A DNA stretch of 63,461 nucleotides, from contig NZ_LSTO01000004.1 of assembly GCF_002211445.1 (NCBI RefSeq), positions 1-63,461 on the forward strand, in the 5' to 3' direction. The position numbers were made by a program, and so were the translations under genes. Position 1 is the first letter of the stretch; every line of letters starts with the position of its first letter. Source of the stretch: Noviherbaspirillum denitrificans (lineage in GTDB: Bacteria > Pseudomonadota > Gammaproteobacteria > Burkholderiales > Burkholderiaceae_D). The notes below the pieces were generated by a model, which did no database searches, had not been told where the DNA came from, and saw nothing but the letters and a program-made list of their open reading frames with translations. This document shows, piece by piece, positions 1 through 9,705 of the stretch.

Positions 1-1210
1 CGACGTGGTCGTCCACCGGACCAACAACCGTGTCTTTACCGCCGCAAATTTCCACGATCAGCGCAGTGATTCGCTCGATATGTTCGACAGTCGTCGCATA
101 GTCCACGCCGCGCTCGAAACGATGCGCGGCATCGGTCGAGAAGTTGTAGCGGCGGGCGCGGCCCTGGATCGCCTGCGGCCACCAGAAAGCGGCCTCGAGA
201 TAGATATTGGTCGTTTCGAGCGATACGGCAGTCGAGTCGCCGCCCATGATCCCGGCCAGGGATTCGATTTCCTTGTCGTCGGCAATCACGCCGACCCAGC
301 TGTCGACTTCGATCGTATTCCCGTTCAGCAGCTTGATGGTTTCGCCAGGCTTGCCCCAGCGGATGTCGAGGCCGCCGTGGATCTTGTCAAGGTCGAAGAC
401 ATGGCTCGGACGACCGAGTTCAAGCATCACGTAATTCGAAATATCGACCAGGGCGGAAATCGGGCGCTGGCCGCTGCGCTCGAGGCGGCGCTTCATCCAG
501 TCCGGCGTCGGCGCCTTCGCATTCAAGCCGCGGATTACCCGACCGGAGAAACGGCCGCACAGGTCGGGCGCGGACACCTTGACCGGAAGCTTTTCGTCGG
601 TATTGACCGCGACAGCCTTGGAGGCCGGTGCTTTCAACGGTGTACCGGTCAATGCAGACACTTCACGCGCAACACCGAGGACGGACAGGCAGTCCGCCTT
701 GTTCGGCGTCAGCTTGATGGTGAACTTGAGGTCGTTGAGCTGGTAGTAGTCGCGGAAGTTCTGCCCGACCGGCGCATCTTCTGGAAGATCAAGCAGACCG
801 CCATGATCCTCCGACAGCTTCAGTTCGCGCGCAGAGCACAACATGCCCTGCGACTCGACGCCGCGCAGCTTGCCGACCTTGATCTCGAACGGCTTGCCGT
901 CCTCGCCCGGCGGGAGCTTGGCGCCGGCCATAGCGCACGGCACCTTCATGCCGGGGCGCACGTTCGGCGCGCCGCAAACGATATTCAGCAGCGTGCCGGT
1001 ACCGGCATCAACCTGGCAAACGTTGAGGCGATCCGCGTTGGGATGCTTCGCGACTTCAACGACCTTGGCGACAACGACATTGGTAAACGGTGGCGCAACC
1101 GGCTCCACCTCTTCCACTTCCAGACCGGACATCGTCAGCAGATGCGACAACTCATCCGAAGTCATCTTCGGATCAACCAGGGTGCGTAGCCAGCTCTCGG
1201 AGAATTGCAT
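1..1210 (-). CDS. pheT: Phenylalanine--tRNA ligase beta subunit, N-terminal half (partial at window edge)
   Basis: Large subunit of the cytoplasmic (alphabeta)2 phenylalanyl-tRNA synthetase, which charges tRNA-Phe. The frame stays open from an ATG at 1210 to the window edge, giving about 403 of the roughly 800 residues usual for PheT; the C-terminal part, including the anticodon-binding end, lies outside. The visible protein begins [16 protein letters not shown], typical of PheT, followed by the EMAP-like tRNA-binding OB domain (about residues 39-150, with KHPNADRL and CGAPN) and then the B3/B4 editing region ([18 protein letters not shown]). It lies 85 bases downstream of pheS on the same strand, as the second gene of a pheST pair. 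Open-endedness is caused by the window edge, not by damage. Confidence 0.97.
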   Translation of the reverse strand, partial: MQFSESWLRTLVDPKMTSDELSHLLTMSGLEVEEVEPVAPPFTNVVVAKVVEVAKHPNADRLNVCQVDAGTGTLLNIVCGAPNVRPGMKVPCAMAGAKLPPGEDGKPFEIKVGKLRGVESQGMLCSARELKLSEDHGGLLDLPEDAPVGQNFRDYYQLNDLKFTIKLTPNKADCLSVLGVAREVSALTGTPLKAPASKAVAVNTDEKLPVKVSAPDLCGRFSGRVIRGLNAKAPTPDWMKRRLERSGQRPISALVDISNYVMLELGRPSHVFDLDKIHGGLDIRWGKPGETIKLLNGNTIEVDSWVGVIADDKEIESLAGIMGGDSTAVSLETTNIYLEAAFWWPQAIQGRARRYNFSTDAAHRFERGVDYATTVEHIERITALIVEICGGKDTVVGPVDDHV

Positions 1211-1295
1211 AGTCAGAACCTTCAGAATTCGTTTTCCCCGCCTTTACAGCGAGATCGGGTGGCGGGATCGATCCGCACACCACCCTGACGTTTTT

Positions 1296-2312
1296 TTAGT
1301 TGAACTGCTTCAGGAAGCGCAGGTCGCCTTCGTAGAACAAGCGAAGATCGTTGATCCCGTAGCGCAGCATGGTCAGGCGCTCAAGGCCAGAGCCGAACGC
1401 AAAGCCGATGTACTGCTCGGGATCGAGCCCCATGTTACGCACCACGGTCGGATGCACCTGCCCGGCGCCCGACACCTCGAGCCAGCGGCCCTTCAGCGGC
1501 CCGCTTCCGAATGCGATGTCGATCTCGGCGGACGGCTCGGTGAACGGGAAGTAGGACGGACGGAAACGGACCTGCAGGTCGTCGGTCTCGAAGAACGCCT
1601 TTACGAAGTTCAGGTACACGCCCTTCAGGTCGGCAAAGCTGATGTTGTCGGCAATCCAGAGGCCCTCGACCTGGTGGAACATCGGAGAGTGCGTCGCATC
1701 GCTGTCGACGCGATAAGTGCGGCCCGGCGCGATGACTTTGATCGGCGGCTTGTTCATGCGGGCATAGCGTACCTGCATCGGGCTCGTGTGCGTGCGCAGC
1801 AGCAGCGGCTTGCCCTGTGTGTCGTTGCCTTCGATGTAGAAGGTGTCCTGCATCGAACGTGCCGGGTGATTTTCCGGGCTGTTCAACGCGGTGAAATTGG
1901 TCCAGTCAGTTTCGATTTCCGGGCCGTCCGCCACGTCGAAGCCGATCGAGCGGAAGATTTCTTCCACGCGCTCCCAGGTACGCATGACGGGATGGATACC
2001 GCCCTTGCCGCGGCCGCGGCCCGGCAACGTCACATCGATTGCCTCGGCATTCAGGCGCGCCTGCATTTGCGCATTGGCCAGTGCATCACGGCGCGCATTC
2101 AACGCAGCCTCGATCTTTTCCTTGGCGGCGTTGATGATCGCACCCTGGGCCTTGCGCTCTTCCGGCGCCAGCTTGCCCAGGCCCTTCATCTGTTCGGTAA
2201 TCTGGCCTGTCTTGCCAAGGTATTTGGCTTTCGCGTTCTCCAGGGCTGCGGCATCGGCGGCTTCTGCAAAGTCGGCCTGCGCCTGGACGACGATTTGTTC
2301 TAGGGAATTCAT
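1296..2312 (-). CDS. pheS: Phenylalanine--tRNA ligase alpha subunit
   Basis: Catalytic alpha subunit of phenylalanyl-tRNA synthetase; partners PheT. 338 residues, the normal length. An N-terminal coiled-coil arm covers about residues 1-85; the class II catalytic core follows, with [10 protein letters not shown] (173-182), motif 2 region FHQVEG (212-217), [13 protein letters not shown] (251-263) and motif 3 [14 protein letters not shown] (303-316). The ATG at 2312 has no strong Shine-Dalgarno sequence; instead a short perfect hairpin (CTTTTTC, GGGC loop, GAAAAAG on the minus strand) ends five bases before it. Two further hairpins sit between rplT and pheS, so the pair may be transcribed partly independently of the upstream ribosomal genes. 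Confidence 0.98.
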   Translation of the reverse strand: MNSLEQIVVQAQADFAEAADAAALENAKAKYLGKTGQITEQMKGLGKLAPEERKAQGAIINAAKEKIEAALNARRDALANAQMQARLNAEAIDVTLPGRGRGKGGIHPVMRTWERVEEIFRSIGFDVADGPEIETDWTNFTALNSPENHPARSMQDTFYIEGNDTQGKPLLLRTHTSPMQVRYARMNKPPIKVIAPGRTYRVDSDATHSPMFHQVEGLWIADNISFADLKGVYLNFVKAFFETDDLQVRFRPSYFPFTEPSAEIDIAFGSGPLKGRWLEVSGAGQVHPTVVRNMGLDPEQYIGFAFGSGLERLTMLRYGINDLRLFYEGDLRFLKQFN

Positions 2313-2369
2313 GCGGCTTTTTCGCCCGAAAAAGGTGATCGAAAAACGGGAATCCGGAAACGGGGATTC

Positions 2370-2407
2370 AAAATGAAACGGGGCACAGGTATGCCACCTC
2401 TGCCCCG
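2370..2407 (-). terminator. Terminator or attenuator hairpin between rplT and pheS
   Basis: On the minus strand CGGGGCA (2407-2401) pairs with TGCCCCG (2385-2379), extended inward by AGGT/ACCT across a one-base mismatch, and is followed by TTTCATTTT. It sits in the position of the pheST attenuator of enteric bacteria, but I see no phenylalanine-rich leader frame in front of it, so it may be a plain partial terminator. Confidence 0.6.
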
Positions 2408-2415
2408 CTCAATAT

Positions 2416-2437
2416 GGCGCCGCCTTGCAGCGGCGCC
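2416..2437 (-). repeat. Strong 8-bp inverted repeat just after rplT
   Basis: GGCGCCGC and GCGGCGCC flank a 6-base loop, about 20 bases past the rplT stop codon. It has no U-run of its own and lies directly upstream of the 2370-2407 hairpin. Possible roles are 3-prime stabilisation of the rplT message or the first stem of an attenuator. Confidence 0.55.
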
Positions 2438-2455
2438 TGCTTACGCAAACAACAC

Positions 2456-2815
2456 TCAAGCAGCGATGTTGGCTTTCACCTGGTTGACAATCGCGGCAAA
2501 TGCCGGCTTGTCCATCACTGCCATATCTGCCAGGACCTTGCGGTCGAGGCCGATGTTGGCTTTCTTGAGGCCGTTCATGAACACGCTGTAGGTCACGCCA
2601 TGCTCACGCGTTGCAGCGTTGATACGGGTGATCCACAGTGCGCGGAATACGCGCTTCTTGTTGCGGCGATCGCGGTAGGCATACTGGCCTGCGCGCATGA
2701 CCGCCTGCTTGGCGATACGGTATACGGTACTGCGACGACCACGGTAGCCTTTGGCTTGGTCGAGGACTTTCTTGTGACGGGCACGCGCGGTAACCCCACG
2801 TTTTACTCGAGGCAT
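2456..2815 (-). CDS. rplT: 50S ribosomal protein L20
   Basis: Large-subunit protein that binds 23S rRNA early in assembly. 119 residues, the usual length, beginning [16 protein letters not shown], with the strongly basic N-terminal arm and the globular C-terminal domain ([18 protein letters not shown]). In enteric bacteria L20 represses translation of its own operon by binding upstream of rpmI; the 159-base infC-rpmI gap here leaves room for such a site, but I did not identify one. It follows rpmI by 19 bases, in the conserved thrS-infC-rpmI-rplT-pheS-pheT order. Confidence 0.99.
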   Translation of the reverse strand: MPRVKRGVTARARHKKVLDQAKGYRGRRSTVYRIAKQAVMRAGQYAYRDRRNKKRVFRALWITRINAATREHGVTYSVFMNGLKKANIGLDRKVLADMAVMDKPAFAAIVNQVKANIAA

Positions 2816-2834
2816 AGTAGCTCCTTATGTGAGG

Positions 2835-3032
2835 TTAGGCGAACGGCATCATCGCGCGGATGGAGTCCATGTTTGTATCATGAACGTCCACTGCGCCGCG
2901 CAGCTGGCGCTTGGTCTTGGTGGTTTTCTTGGTGAGGATGTGGCGCTTGAAGGCCTGACCGCGCTTTACGGTACCACCCGGACGCACGCGAAAGCGCTTC
3001 TTCGCGCTGCTCTTCGTCTTCATTTTCGGCAT
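2835..3032 (-). CDS. rpmI: 50S ribosomal protein L35
   Basis: Small basic large-subunit protein, 65 residues from the ATG at 3032 ([20 protein letters not shown]), the family length. An in-frame ATG further upstream (3116) would add 28 residues that do not resemble L35 and is rejected. The C-terminus reads [15 protein letters not shown], slightly acidic at the end for this family. It lies between infC and rplT as usual. Confidence 0.98.
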   Translation of the reverse strand: MPKMKTKSSAKKRFRVRPGGTVKRGQAFKRHILTKKTTKTKRQLRGAVDVHDTNMDSIRAMMPFA

Positions 3033-3191
3033 GACAAATCTGTCCTCTCGGACAGCTCCGTTTTTAACATGATTGCAGGTGGCAACACTGCGTTGCACTT
3101 GGATGCCTGCTTTCACTTGTTATGCAATGGAATCGAGTCCATCGCCATTTGCGCCAGCCGACCGTTTTACCGGCCGACTCGCGCGAATTAC

Positions 3192-3713
3192 TTATTTCTT
3201 CTTTTTAGGCGCCAGCACCATCACCATCTGGCGGCCTTCCATCTTGGGAAACTGCTCGACCTGGCCATACGGCTCGAGGTCAGCCTTCAGTCGCTCCAGC
3301 ATACGCATGCCGATGTCCTGGTGCGCCATTTCACGACCACGGAAACGCAGGGTGATCTTGGTCTTGTCGCCCTCTTCGAGGAATTTTGTCAAATTGCGCA
3401 GCTTGATGTTGTAGTCACCATCATCAGTACCCGGGCGAAACTTGACTTCCTTGACCTGGATGACCTTCTGCTTCAACTTGGCTTCGTGGGCTTTCTTCTG
3501 CTCCTGATACTTGAACTTTCCATAGTCCATCAGGCGTGCCACCGGCGGAGTCGCATTCGGCGCGATTTCCACCAGATCCACGTTTGCCTCTTCCGCCAGG
3601 CGGAAGGCTTCAGCCAGACTCACGATACCGAGCGGCTCGTTATTGACCCCCGTGAGGCGCAATTCCGGCGCATTGACTTCGCCGTTAATGCGATGCGACT
3701 TGTCCGTAGCTAT
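3192..3713 (-). CDS. infC: Translation initiation factor IF-3 (AUA start)
   Basis: Binds the 30S subunit, prevents premature 50S joining and rejects non-canonical start codons. The protein is 173 residues when read from an ATA codon at 3713: (M)[19 protein letters not shown] and onward, which restores the conserved IF-3 N-terminus RINGEI/V. The first ATG/GTG/TTG in frame (TTG at 3662) would delete these conserved 17 residues. A good Shine-Dalgarno AAAGGAAA lies five bases upstream of ATA. Rare start codons in infC are known (AUU in E. coli) and let IF-3 repress its own translation; AUA would serve the same logic. N-domain about 1-80, linker [19 protein letters not shown]-domain to the KKKK end. 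Confidence 0.93.
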   Translation of the reverse strand: MATDKSHRINGEVNAPELRLTGVNNEPLGIVSLAEAFRLAEEANVDLVEIAPNATPPVARLMDYGKFKYQEQKKAHEAKLKQKVIQVKEVKFRPGTDDGDYNIKLRNLTKFLEEGDKTKITLRFRGREMAHQDIGMRMLERLKADLEPYGQVEQFPKMEGRQMVMVLAPKKKK

Positions 3714-3726
3714 TGCAGTTTCCTTT
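3714..3726 (-). promoter_or_regulatory. Ribosome binding site deciding the ATA start of infC
   Basis: On the minus strand AAAGGAAA (3726-3719) is followed by CTGCA and then ATA. This spacing, plus the conserved residues coded right after ATA, is why the start was moved upstream of any standard start codon. Confidence 0.8.
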
Positions 3727-3771
3727 AAAAATCAAATAATTAAGCCGTGCTCTCGCGCTGGGAAACACCCT

Positions 3772-5679
3772 TTAGGCTTTGGTGTCGACCTCATGCTTTA
3801 GTCGATCCACCAGTGCATCGACGGGCATTACACCCAGATCGACGTTGCCCCGCGCACGCACGGCCACTGTTTTCGCATCCCGCTCCTTGTCGCCGATAAC
3901 GACGATATAAGGCAGCTTCTGAACCGAATGCTCCCGTATTTTATAGGTTATTTTCTCGTTACGCAAATCGAGGTTTACCCTAAACCCTTGTTTTTTCAGG
4001 TTTTGTGCAACTTCCTGAGCGTAATCAGCTTGTGCATCGGAGATATTCAGGACTGCAATCTGCACCGGCGCCAGCCACAGCGGCAACGCGCCGGCGTGGT
4101 TTTCGATCAAGATACCGACAAATCGCTCCATAGAACCGACGATCGCACGATGCAGCATGACCGGCACCTTGCGGGTATTGTCTTCCGCGACATACTCGGC
4201 ACCGAGACGGCCCGGCATCGAGAAATCGACCTGCATGGTGCCGACCTGCCAGGGACGTCCAAGCGAATCCTTCAGGTGATATTCGATTTTCGGACCGTAG
4301 AACGCGCCTTCGCCAGGCAATTCTTCCCAGGTCACGCCGCACGCACGCAGAGCGGAACGCAACGTATCTTCCGCACGATCCCAGGTTTCGTCCGAGCCGA
4401 TACGACTATCCGGCCGCAATGCAATCTTGATCGAAATTTCGGTAAAGCCGAAATCCTTGTACACCCGCATCGCCTGCTGGTGGAAATCCGTCACCTCGCC
4501 CTGGATCTGGTCTTCGGTACAGAAGATATGGCCATCATCCTGGGTAAAGCCGCGCACGCGCATGATGCCGTGCAAAGCACCGGAAGGCTCGTTGCGATGG
4601 CACTGGCCGAACTCGCCGTAACGCAGCGGCAGGTCGCGGTAGCTGCGCAGGTCGGAGTTGTAAATCTGGACATGGCCCGGACAATTCATCGGCTTGAGCG
4701 CGTAATTGCGATTCTCCGACTCGGTCACGAACATGTTTTCGCGATAGTTATCCCAGTGGCCGGTCTTTTCCCAGAGCGTGCGATCGAGGATTTGCGGCGC
4801 CTTGACTTCCTGGTAGCCGTTTTCCTGATAAACCCGGCGCATGTACTGCTCGACCTGCTGCCACACGGTCCAACCCTTCGGATGCCAGAAGATCAAACCC
4901 GGGGCCTCGTCCTGGAAGTGGAACAGGTCAAGCAGCTTGGCCAGCTTGCGGTGGTCGCGCTTTTCAGCCTCTTCCAGCATATGAAGGTAGGCTTCCTGGT
5001 CTTCCTTCTTGGCCCAGGCGGTGCCATACACACGCTGGAGCATTTCGTTCTTGGAGTCGCCGCGCCAGTACGCACCGGCGAGCTTCATCAGCTTGAACAC
5101 CTTGAGCTTGCCAGTAGACGGCACGTGCGGACCGCGACAAAGGTCAGTGAACTTACCCTCGGCGTAGAGCGATACATCTTCGCCCTGCGGAATGGACTCA
5201 ATGATCTCTGCCTTGTACGCCTCGCCGATCGACTTGAAATAAGCGACGGCCTCATCCCGCGGAAGCACCTTGCGCGTGACCGCCTCGTCCTTTTTGGCCA
5301 GCTCAGCCATCTTTTTCTCGATGGCCTGCAGATCATCAGGCGTAAACGGACGCTTGTAGGAGAAGTCGTAATAGAAGCCGTTGTCGATCACGGGGCCGAT
5401 GGTAACCTGCGCGTCCGGGAACAACTCTTTCACCGCGTAAGCCAGCAGGTGGGCCGTCGAGTGACGAATAACTTCCAGGCCTTCAGGATCCTTGTCGGTC
5501 ACGATGGCGAGATCGACATCGCGATCGATGAGGTAAGAGGTATCGACCAGCTTGCCGTCCACCTTGCCCGCCAGCGCCGCCTTTGCAAGGCCGGCACCGA
5601 TGCTTGCGGCGACCTGAGCCACTGTCACAGGCGTGTCGAATTGGCGTTGGGAACTATCTGGGAGTCGGACTGCAACCAT
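3772..5679 (-). CDS. thrS: Threonine--tRNA ligase
   Basis: Charges tRNA-Thr and edits mischarged serine. 635 residues from the ATG at 5679. TGS domain about 1-60; editing domain with HSTAH placing His73 and His77 exactly at the E. coli numbers; class II core with MNCPGH (zinc-ligand Cys333); anticodon-binding domain from about 535. Another ATG four codons upstream (5691) is less likely because a GGAGGG Shine-Dalgarno lies four bases before 5679 and the upstream ATG overlaps it. First gene of the thrS-infC-rpmI-rplT-pheST block; infC follows after 58 bases. A terminator hairpin lies about 65 bases upstream. Confidence 0.98.
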   Translation of the reverse strand: MVAVRLPDSSQRQFDTPVTVAQVAASIGAGLAKAALAGKVDGKLVDTSYLIDRDVDLAIVTDKDPEGLEVIRHSTAHLLAYAVKELFPDAQVTIGPVIDNGFYYDFSYKRPFTPDDLQAIEKKMAELAKKDEAVTRKVLPRDEAVAYFKSIGEAYKAEIIESIPQGEDVSLYAEGKFTDLCRGPHVPSTGKLKVFKLMKLAGAYWRGDSKNEMLQRVYGTAWAKKEDQEAYLHMLEEAEKRDHRKLAKLLDLFHFQDEAPGLIFWHPKGWTVWQQVEQYMRRVYQENGYQEVKAPQILDRTLWEKTGHWDNYRENMFVTESENRNYALKPMNCPGHVQIYNSDLRSYRDLPLRYGEFGQCHRNEPSGALHGIMRVRGFTQDDGHIFCTEDQIQGEVTDFHQQAMRVYKDFGFTEISIKIALRPDSRIGSDETWDRAEDTLRSALRACGVTWEELPGEGAFYGPKIEYHLKDSLGRPWQVGTMQVDFSMPGRLGAEYVAEDNTRKVPVMLHRAIVGSMERFVGILIENHAGALPLWLAPVQIAVLNISDAQADYAQEVAQNLKKQGFRVNLDLRNEKITYKIREHSVQKLPYIVVIGDKERDAKTVAVRARGNVDLGVMPVDALVDRLKHEVDTKA

Positions 5680-5683
5680 TTTG

Positions 5684-5689
5684 CCCTCC
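5684..5689 (-). promoter_or_regulatory. Ribosome binding site of thrS (decides start)
   Basis: GGAGGG on the minus strand, four bases before the ATG at 5679. It overlaps the alternative ATG at 5691, arguing against that start. Confidence 0.8.
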
Positions 5690-5743
5690 ATGTCAGTGCA
5701 ATGTTGTGACTGACGCTAGATCAAGTGATAAAAACTGCGGACG

Positions 5744-5768
5744 AAAAAAAACGCGGACTAGCCGCGTT
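5744..5768 (-). terminator. Intrinsic terminator downstream of tRNA-Val
   Basis: On the minus strand AACGCGG, loop CTAGT, CCGCGTT, then a run of Ts (5750-5744). It ends the tRNA-Val transcript or, if the thrS transcript starts upstream, acts in the thrS leader. No T-box-like or threonine-rich leader was seen. Confidence 0.8.
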
Positions 5769-5886
5769 TCTTTTCCACTGCAATGACGAAAAAGATCCCG
5801 ACTAGCGTCGCACTATAACCATTGCGGTTGTAGTTCGCGGTGTCATAACCGGGACTGCCTTTCTCGCTCTTACAAATTGTGTTCGT

Positions 5887-5963
5887 TGGTAGGCTCGATT
5901 GGACTCGAACCAACGACCCCTACCATGTCAAGGTAGTGCTCTAACCAGCTGAGCTACGAGCCT
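5887..5963 (-). tRNA. tRNA-Val (anticodon GAC)
   Basis: A complete cloverleaf of 77 bases including an encoded CCA. Acceptor AGGCTCG pairs with CGAGCCT; D-arm GCTC...GAGC; anticodon stem CTACC/GGTAG with loop TTGACAT, so the anticodon is GAC (valine, GUC/GUU codons); T-arm GTTGG-TTCGAAT-CCAAT. Discriminator base is A. It stands alone with its own terminator, and no integrase or att-like duplication is seen next to it. Confidence 0.97.
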
Positions 5964-6106
5964 AAAGAAGCAAAATTATAGCGTCTGTTTTTCGATTCCG
6001 CTAGCCCTTCTTTTGAAAAACATCCTGCGTGCGCGAAAACAGGGATCCGTCAGTCTCGCTTATATATTGACATCGGATCCTGTACACTCGGGAAACTGAT
6101 CGTCAC

Positions 6107-7078
6107 ATGCCGGCACAGAAGTTCCACACACCTCTGGCCAGGCAAGCCACCATGCATAGCAAGCATCAGCCCTCCAGCCACCTACACGCCCATCGCGCAG
6201 GCGATTCATCCCACCATCATGTTGCCGAGGGACGCAGCCCTAAAATTCTTGCCGGATCGGTACTGCTCACCCTGTTTTTTGCGGCCGTCGAGGTGATTGC
6301 CGGATTCTGGTCGAATTCGCTCGCCTTGATATCCGATGCAGGACACATGATCACCGACAGCACTGCACTCGGCCTAGCTTTGCTCGCACAATACATTGCG
6401 AGCCGCCCGCCCTCGCCGCGCCACTCGTTTGGATTCGGCCGGGCTGAGGCATTGGCGGCATTAATCAACGCCCTGGCCATGCTGGGCGTCGTTGGCTGGA
6501 TCGCATTCGAGGCAGTGCAGCGCTTTGCTGCCCCGGAACCGGTGCAGGGAAAAACCGTCTTCGTCGTAGCGGCGATCGGCCTTGTCATCAATCTCATGGT
6601 CGCCTGGCTACTCTCGCGCGACCAAAAAAGCGTCAACACCCGTGCGGCGCTGGTTCACGTGATCGGCGATCTGCTCGGATCTGTCGCCGCGCTGGTCGCG
6701 GGTGCAGTGATTTATCTCACCGGTTGGCTGACCATCGACCCATTGCTGTCACTGGCAGTATCTGGCCTGATCCTGAAATCCACCATTGGGGTGCTTGGCG
6801 AGTCATATCACGTGCTGATGGAGGGCGTTCCCCACGATATCGACTACCTGAAGGTCGGTGACGACATCGCGGCGATCAAGGGCGTGCTGTCCGTGCACGA
6901 CCTGCATGTATGGGAAATGTCGGCCGGCCATCCGGCATTGATCGGCCATCTTGAAGTCAGGGACTTGCAGGAATGGCCGACGGTCCTTCGCCAGATCAAG
7001 GCCATGCTGGTCGAAAAGCACGGCATCGACCACGTTACCCTGCAGCCGGAAATGCCCGGCATGGCGGAAGGATCCTGA
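6107..7078 (+). CDS. Cation diffusion facilitator (Zn/Co/Cd-type exporter)
   Basis: Inner-membrane proton-coupled exporter of divalent metals, CzcD/DmeF-like. 323 residues, six predicted membrane helices, cytoplasmic C-terminal domain from about residue 235. The metal site A motifs are visible: SDAGHMITD in helix 2 (His80, Asp84) and HVIGD in helix 5 (His184, Asp188). The N-terminus is histidine-rich (HLHAHR, SHHHV, residues 25-39), a likely metal-buffering tail. ATG at 6152 (residue 16) is an alternative start; neither start has a clear Shine-Dalgarno. Stop codon lies one base before the end of relA on the other strand (convergent). The exact metal cannot be told from sequence. Confidence 0.92.
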   Translation: MPAQKFHTPLARQATMHSKHQPSSHLHAHRAGDSSHHHVAEGRSPKILAGSVLLTLFFAAVEVIAGFWSNSLALISDAGHMITDSTALGLALLAQYIASRPPSPRHSFGFGRAEALAALINALAMLGVVGWIAFEAVQRFAAPEPVQGKTVFVVAAIGLVINLMVAWLLSRDQKSVNTRAALVHVIGDLLGSVAALVAGAVIYLTGWLTIDPLLSLAVSGLILKSTIGVLGESYHVLMEGVPHDIDYLKVGDDIAAIKGVLSVHDLHVWEMSAGHPALIGHLEVRDLQEWPTVLRQIKAMLVEKHGIDHVTLQPEMPGMAEGS

Positions 7079-7079
7079 C

Positions 7080-9332
7080 TTACTGGCGCTGCACGTCGAG
7101 CACGCCGCTGACATCGCGAATAATGCCCAGCGCTTTCTGCAGCTGCGAAGTCGACGAAATCTCGGCAGTAAAAGACATGCGCGCCTGTCCCTTCGCGCTT
7201 TGCGTACTCACACCAATCACGTTGATTTTTTCACGCGAGAGTATTTCCGAGATATCGCGCAGCAGCCCTTGGCGGTCGTTGGCGAGAATGAAAATGTCGA
7301 TTGGATAAACGGTGTCCTTGGCCGGCTCGCCCCATGTGGTCTGGATAACGCGCTCCATGGCCTTCATCCGCATTTGCGCCAGGTTCTTGCAGTTGGCGCG
7401 ATGGATGGAAACACCTTTGCCGCGAGTGATGAATCCCACGATCTCGTCCGGCGGCGCCGGCTTGCAGCAGCGGGCAAGCTGGGTCAGCAAGCCTTCCGTG
7501 CCGACCACCAGCACACCGGAGCGCGCCCCCTGAGTCACGCTCGACGCGCGGCTCTTGTTGGGGATGACGGCCTCTTCCGCTGCCTTGGCATTCTTTTGCG
7601 CTTCGTCCTCGTGCAGGACGATTTCGATATTGCGAAGGCTGAATTCTTCCTTGCCCACTGAGAGGAACAGGTCGTCCAGCTTGGCAAAGCCGAGCTTGTG
7701 CGCAAGTTCTTCAAGGTTGATCGCCGTCTTGCCCTCGCGCTGCAACGTCTTTTCAACCATGCTGCGACCATGGGCAAGTGTTTCTTCCTGCTCGATCGCG
7801 TTAAACCAGGCACGCACCTTGGAACGCGTCCTCGGGCTTGCAACATAGCCCGGACCAAGCCAGTCCCGCGATGGGCCAGCGTTGGTTGCACTCCGCCCTG
7901 CGGTAATGATTTCAACGGTCTGGCCATTCTTGAGCGGCGTATTCAGCGGAACCATCACGCCATCCACGCGCGCACCGCGACAACGATGCCCGATGTTGGT
8001 ATGCAGATGATAGGCAAAGTCGATCGGCGTGGCGCCGTTGGGCAGTTCGATCACGCGCGCCTGCGGTGTCAGCACATAGATGCGATCGTCGAGGGCGGCC
8101 GACTTGAGTTTTTGCACCCACTCGCGCTGCATGTCTTCCTGCCCGACCACTGCGTCCGCGACTTCGCTCTTCCACGCGAGAAGCTGGCGCAGCCAGGCAA
8201 TCTTCTCGTCGTACTTCTGCGCGGAAAAGCTCGATCCGCCGGTTTCCTTATAGCGCCAGTGGGCGGCAACACCGTATTCGGCGAAGCGATGCATCTCGTG
8301 CGTACGGATCTGCACTTCCATCGCTCGCCCATCTTCCGCAATGACCACGGTGTGCAGCGACTGGTAGCCGTTCGGCTTCGGCCTCGAAATATAGTCGTCA
8401 AACTCTTCCGGAACCGGCGTCCAGAGATTGTGCAGCAGGCTGAGCACTGCGTAGCAGGCTCGGATGTCGTCGACGATGACGCGGAAGGCGCGCACGTCGT
8501 ACAGCTCGGAAAAATCAAGCGATTTCCCGCGCATCTTGTTCCAGATGCTGTAGATGTGCTTCGGCCGTCCGCTCACTTCGGCCTTGACGCCTGCGGTTGC
8601 AAGTTCGGATTTGAGTCGCGCAATGGCTGCTTCCACGAAGCCCTCGCGCTCTAGCCGCTTCTCCTCGAGCATCTTGGCGATACGCTTGTAGGTCGCCGGC
8701 TCGAGGAAACGGAAAGCGAGGTCCTCGAGTTCCCACTTCAACTGCCACACGCCAAGACGGTTGGCCAGTGGAGCATAGAGGTCGAGCGTTTCGCGCGCGT
8801 ACTGGTGCGTGCGTTCGTTCTCGAGCTTGACGTCGGCGAAATAGCGCAGCGTCGTCACACGCGACGCCAGCCGCACGAGCACCACGCGCATGTCGGTAGC
8901 CATGGCCAGGAGCATCTTGCGCAAGGTCTCGAGCTGGTCGGCCGCTTCCTGCGAGGAATTCTTGCCACGTCCAACTTCCTGGAAGCCGAAAGTTTGCTCG
9001 TGCAGGCGCATCAATTGCCGGATGCCGCCCACGAGGTCGGAGATTTCAAGTCCGAACCGGGCCTCGATCGACTCGGCAGCAACGGGGTCGACAACAGGCA
9101 GTTCAAACAGAAGGCCGGCAATGCGCGTGTCGGTGTCCACATTCAAGTGGGCCAGCGTGGCTGCGACGCCCTTCAGGAATTCAAACGTATCCTGCCCGGT
9201 CGGAACAGTCTTGCCGCGGTAGATTGGCTCGACAAACGCCAGTGCGTCCTGCACGCGCCCGGCATCCTCCGCTGTCAGGCCTGCGGTCAGCTGGACATCC
9301 GCGTCGTTCGACGTTGCTACGATCGATACCAT
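7080..9332 (-). CDS. relA: (p)ppGpp synthetase RelA
   Basis: Ribosome-associated enzyme that makes (p)ppGpp on amino acid starvation. 750 residues. The N-terminal hydrolase-like domain (about 25-200) is degenerate: where SpoT/Rel enzymes carry the HD metal motif, this one reads LLFELP (74-79), so hydrolysis is not expected. The synthetase domain (about 235-390) has GRPKHIYSIWNKM and the EFDD form (310-313) of the RelA-specific acidic ExDD motif, in contrast to the basic RxKD of bifunctional enzymes. TGS domain about 415-475 and a C-terminal ACT domain about 670-750 follow. Seven bases downstream of the RidA-like gene, so probably co-transcribed with it. Confidence 0.95.
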   Translation of the reverse strand: MVSIVATSNDADVQLTAGLTAEDAGRVQDALAFVEPIYRGKTVPTGQDTFEFLKGVAATLAHLNVDTDTRIAGLLFELPVVDPVAAESIEARFGLEISDLVGGIRQLMRLHEQTFGFQEVGRGKNSSQEAADQLETLRKMLLAMATDMRVVLVRLASRVTTLRYFADVKLENERTHQYARETLDLYAPLANRLGVWQLKWELEDLAFRFLEPATYKRIAKMLEEKRLEREGFVEAAIARLKSELATAGVKAEVSGRPKHIYSIWNKMRGKSLDFSELYDVRAFRVIVDDIRACYAVLSLLHNLWTPVPEEFDDYISRPKPNGYQSLHTVVIAEDGRAMEVQIRTHEMHRFAEYGVAAHWRYKETGGSSFSAQKYDEKIAWLRQLLAWKSEVADAVVGQEDMQREWVQKLKSAALDDRIYVLTPQARVIELPNGATPIDFAYHLHTNIGHRCRGARVDGVMVPLNTPLKNGQTVEIITAGRSATNAGPSRDWLGPGYVASPRTRSKVRAWFNAIEQEETLAHGRSMVEKTLQREGKTAINLEELAHKLGFAKLDDLFLSVGKEEFSLRNIEIVLHEDEAQKNAKAAEEAVIPNKSRASSVTQGARSGVLVVGTEGLLTQLARCCKPAPPDEIVGFITRGKGVSIHRANCKNLAQMRMKAMERVIQTTWGEPAKDTVYPIDIFILANDRQGLLRDISEILSREKINVIGVSTQSAKGQARMSFTAEISSTSQLQKALGIIRDVSGVLDVQRQ

Positions 9333-9338
9333 GTAGGA

Positions 9339-9698
9339 TTACTTCTGTGCAGCAGTGACTACCATTTCCACCAGCCATTCCGGCTTGGCCAATTTGGCTT
9401 CGACGGTCGCACGCGGCGGCGAATTGCCGTCGGCGACCCACTCATTCCAGACCGCATTCATGCCAGGAAAATCCTTCATATCGGCGATATAGATCTGGCA
9501 CATCAGGATGCGCGACTTATCGCTGCCCGCTTCCGCCAGCAGGCGGTCGATGTGGCCGAGCACTTCACGCGTCTGGCCTTCGATGTTCTGTGTCAGGTCC
9601 TCGGCAATCTGACCGGCGAGATAAACTGTGCCGTTGTGGATTGCAACTTCCGAGAGAGTCTTGCCTACGTGAAGGCGCTTGATTTCCATGTTGTTCAT
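9339..9698 (-). CDS. RidA/YjgF/UK114-family enamine/imine deaminase
   Basis: Small trimeric cytosolic protein of 119 residues. The family arginine is present in PPRATVEA (Arg96), with a glutamate at 111, which fits an active Rid protein that hydrolyses reactive imines, but the substrate is unknown and several Rid subgroups exist. Start could be the first ATG (9698) or the fourth codon (MEIKRLHVG). It lies seven bases from the alpha/beta hydrolase and seven bases from relA, all on the minus strand, suggesting one transcript. Confidence 0.88.
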   Translation of the reverse strand: MNNMEIKRLHVGKTLSEVAIHNGTVYLAGQIAEDLTQNIEGQTREVLGHIDRLLAEAGSDKSRILMCQIYIADMKDFPGMNAVWNEWVADGNSPPRATVEAKLAKPEWLVEMVVTAAQK

Positions 9699-9705
9699 CT
9701 TTCTT

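Noticed and set aside
843-2303. Open frame of 486 codons on the plus strand opposite pheT/pheS
   Set aside because: Lies over two certain genes, no domain, no ribosome site; antisense shadow.
3928-5709. 593-codon plus-strand frame opposite thrS
   Set aside because: Antisense shadow of thrS with unnatural composition.
5887-5963. tRNA-Val as a possible integration site for a mobile element
   Set aside because: No integrase, no duplicated tRNA end and no change of gene content nearby. The same holds for tRNA-Leu at 32437-32521.
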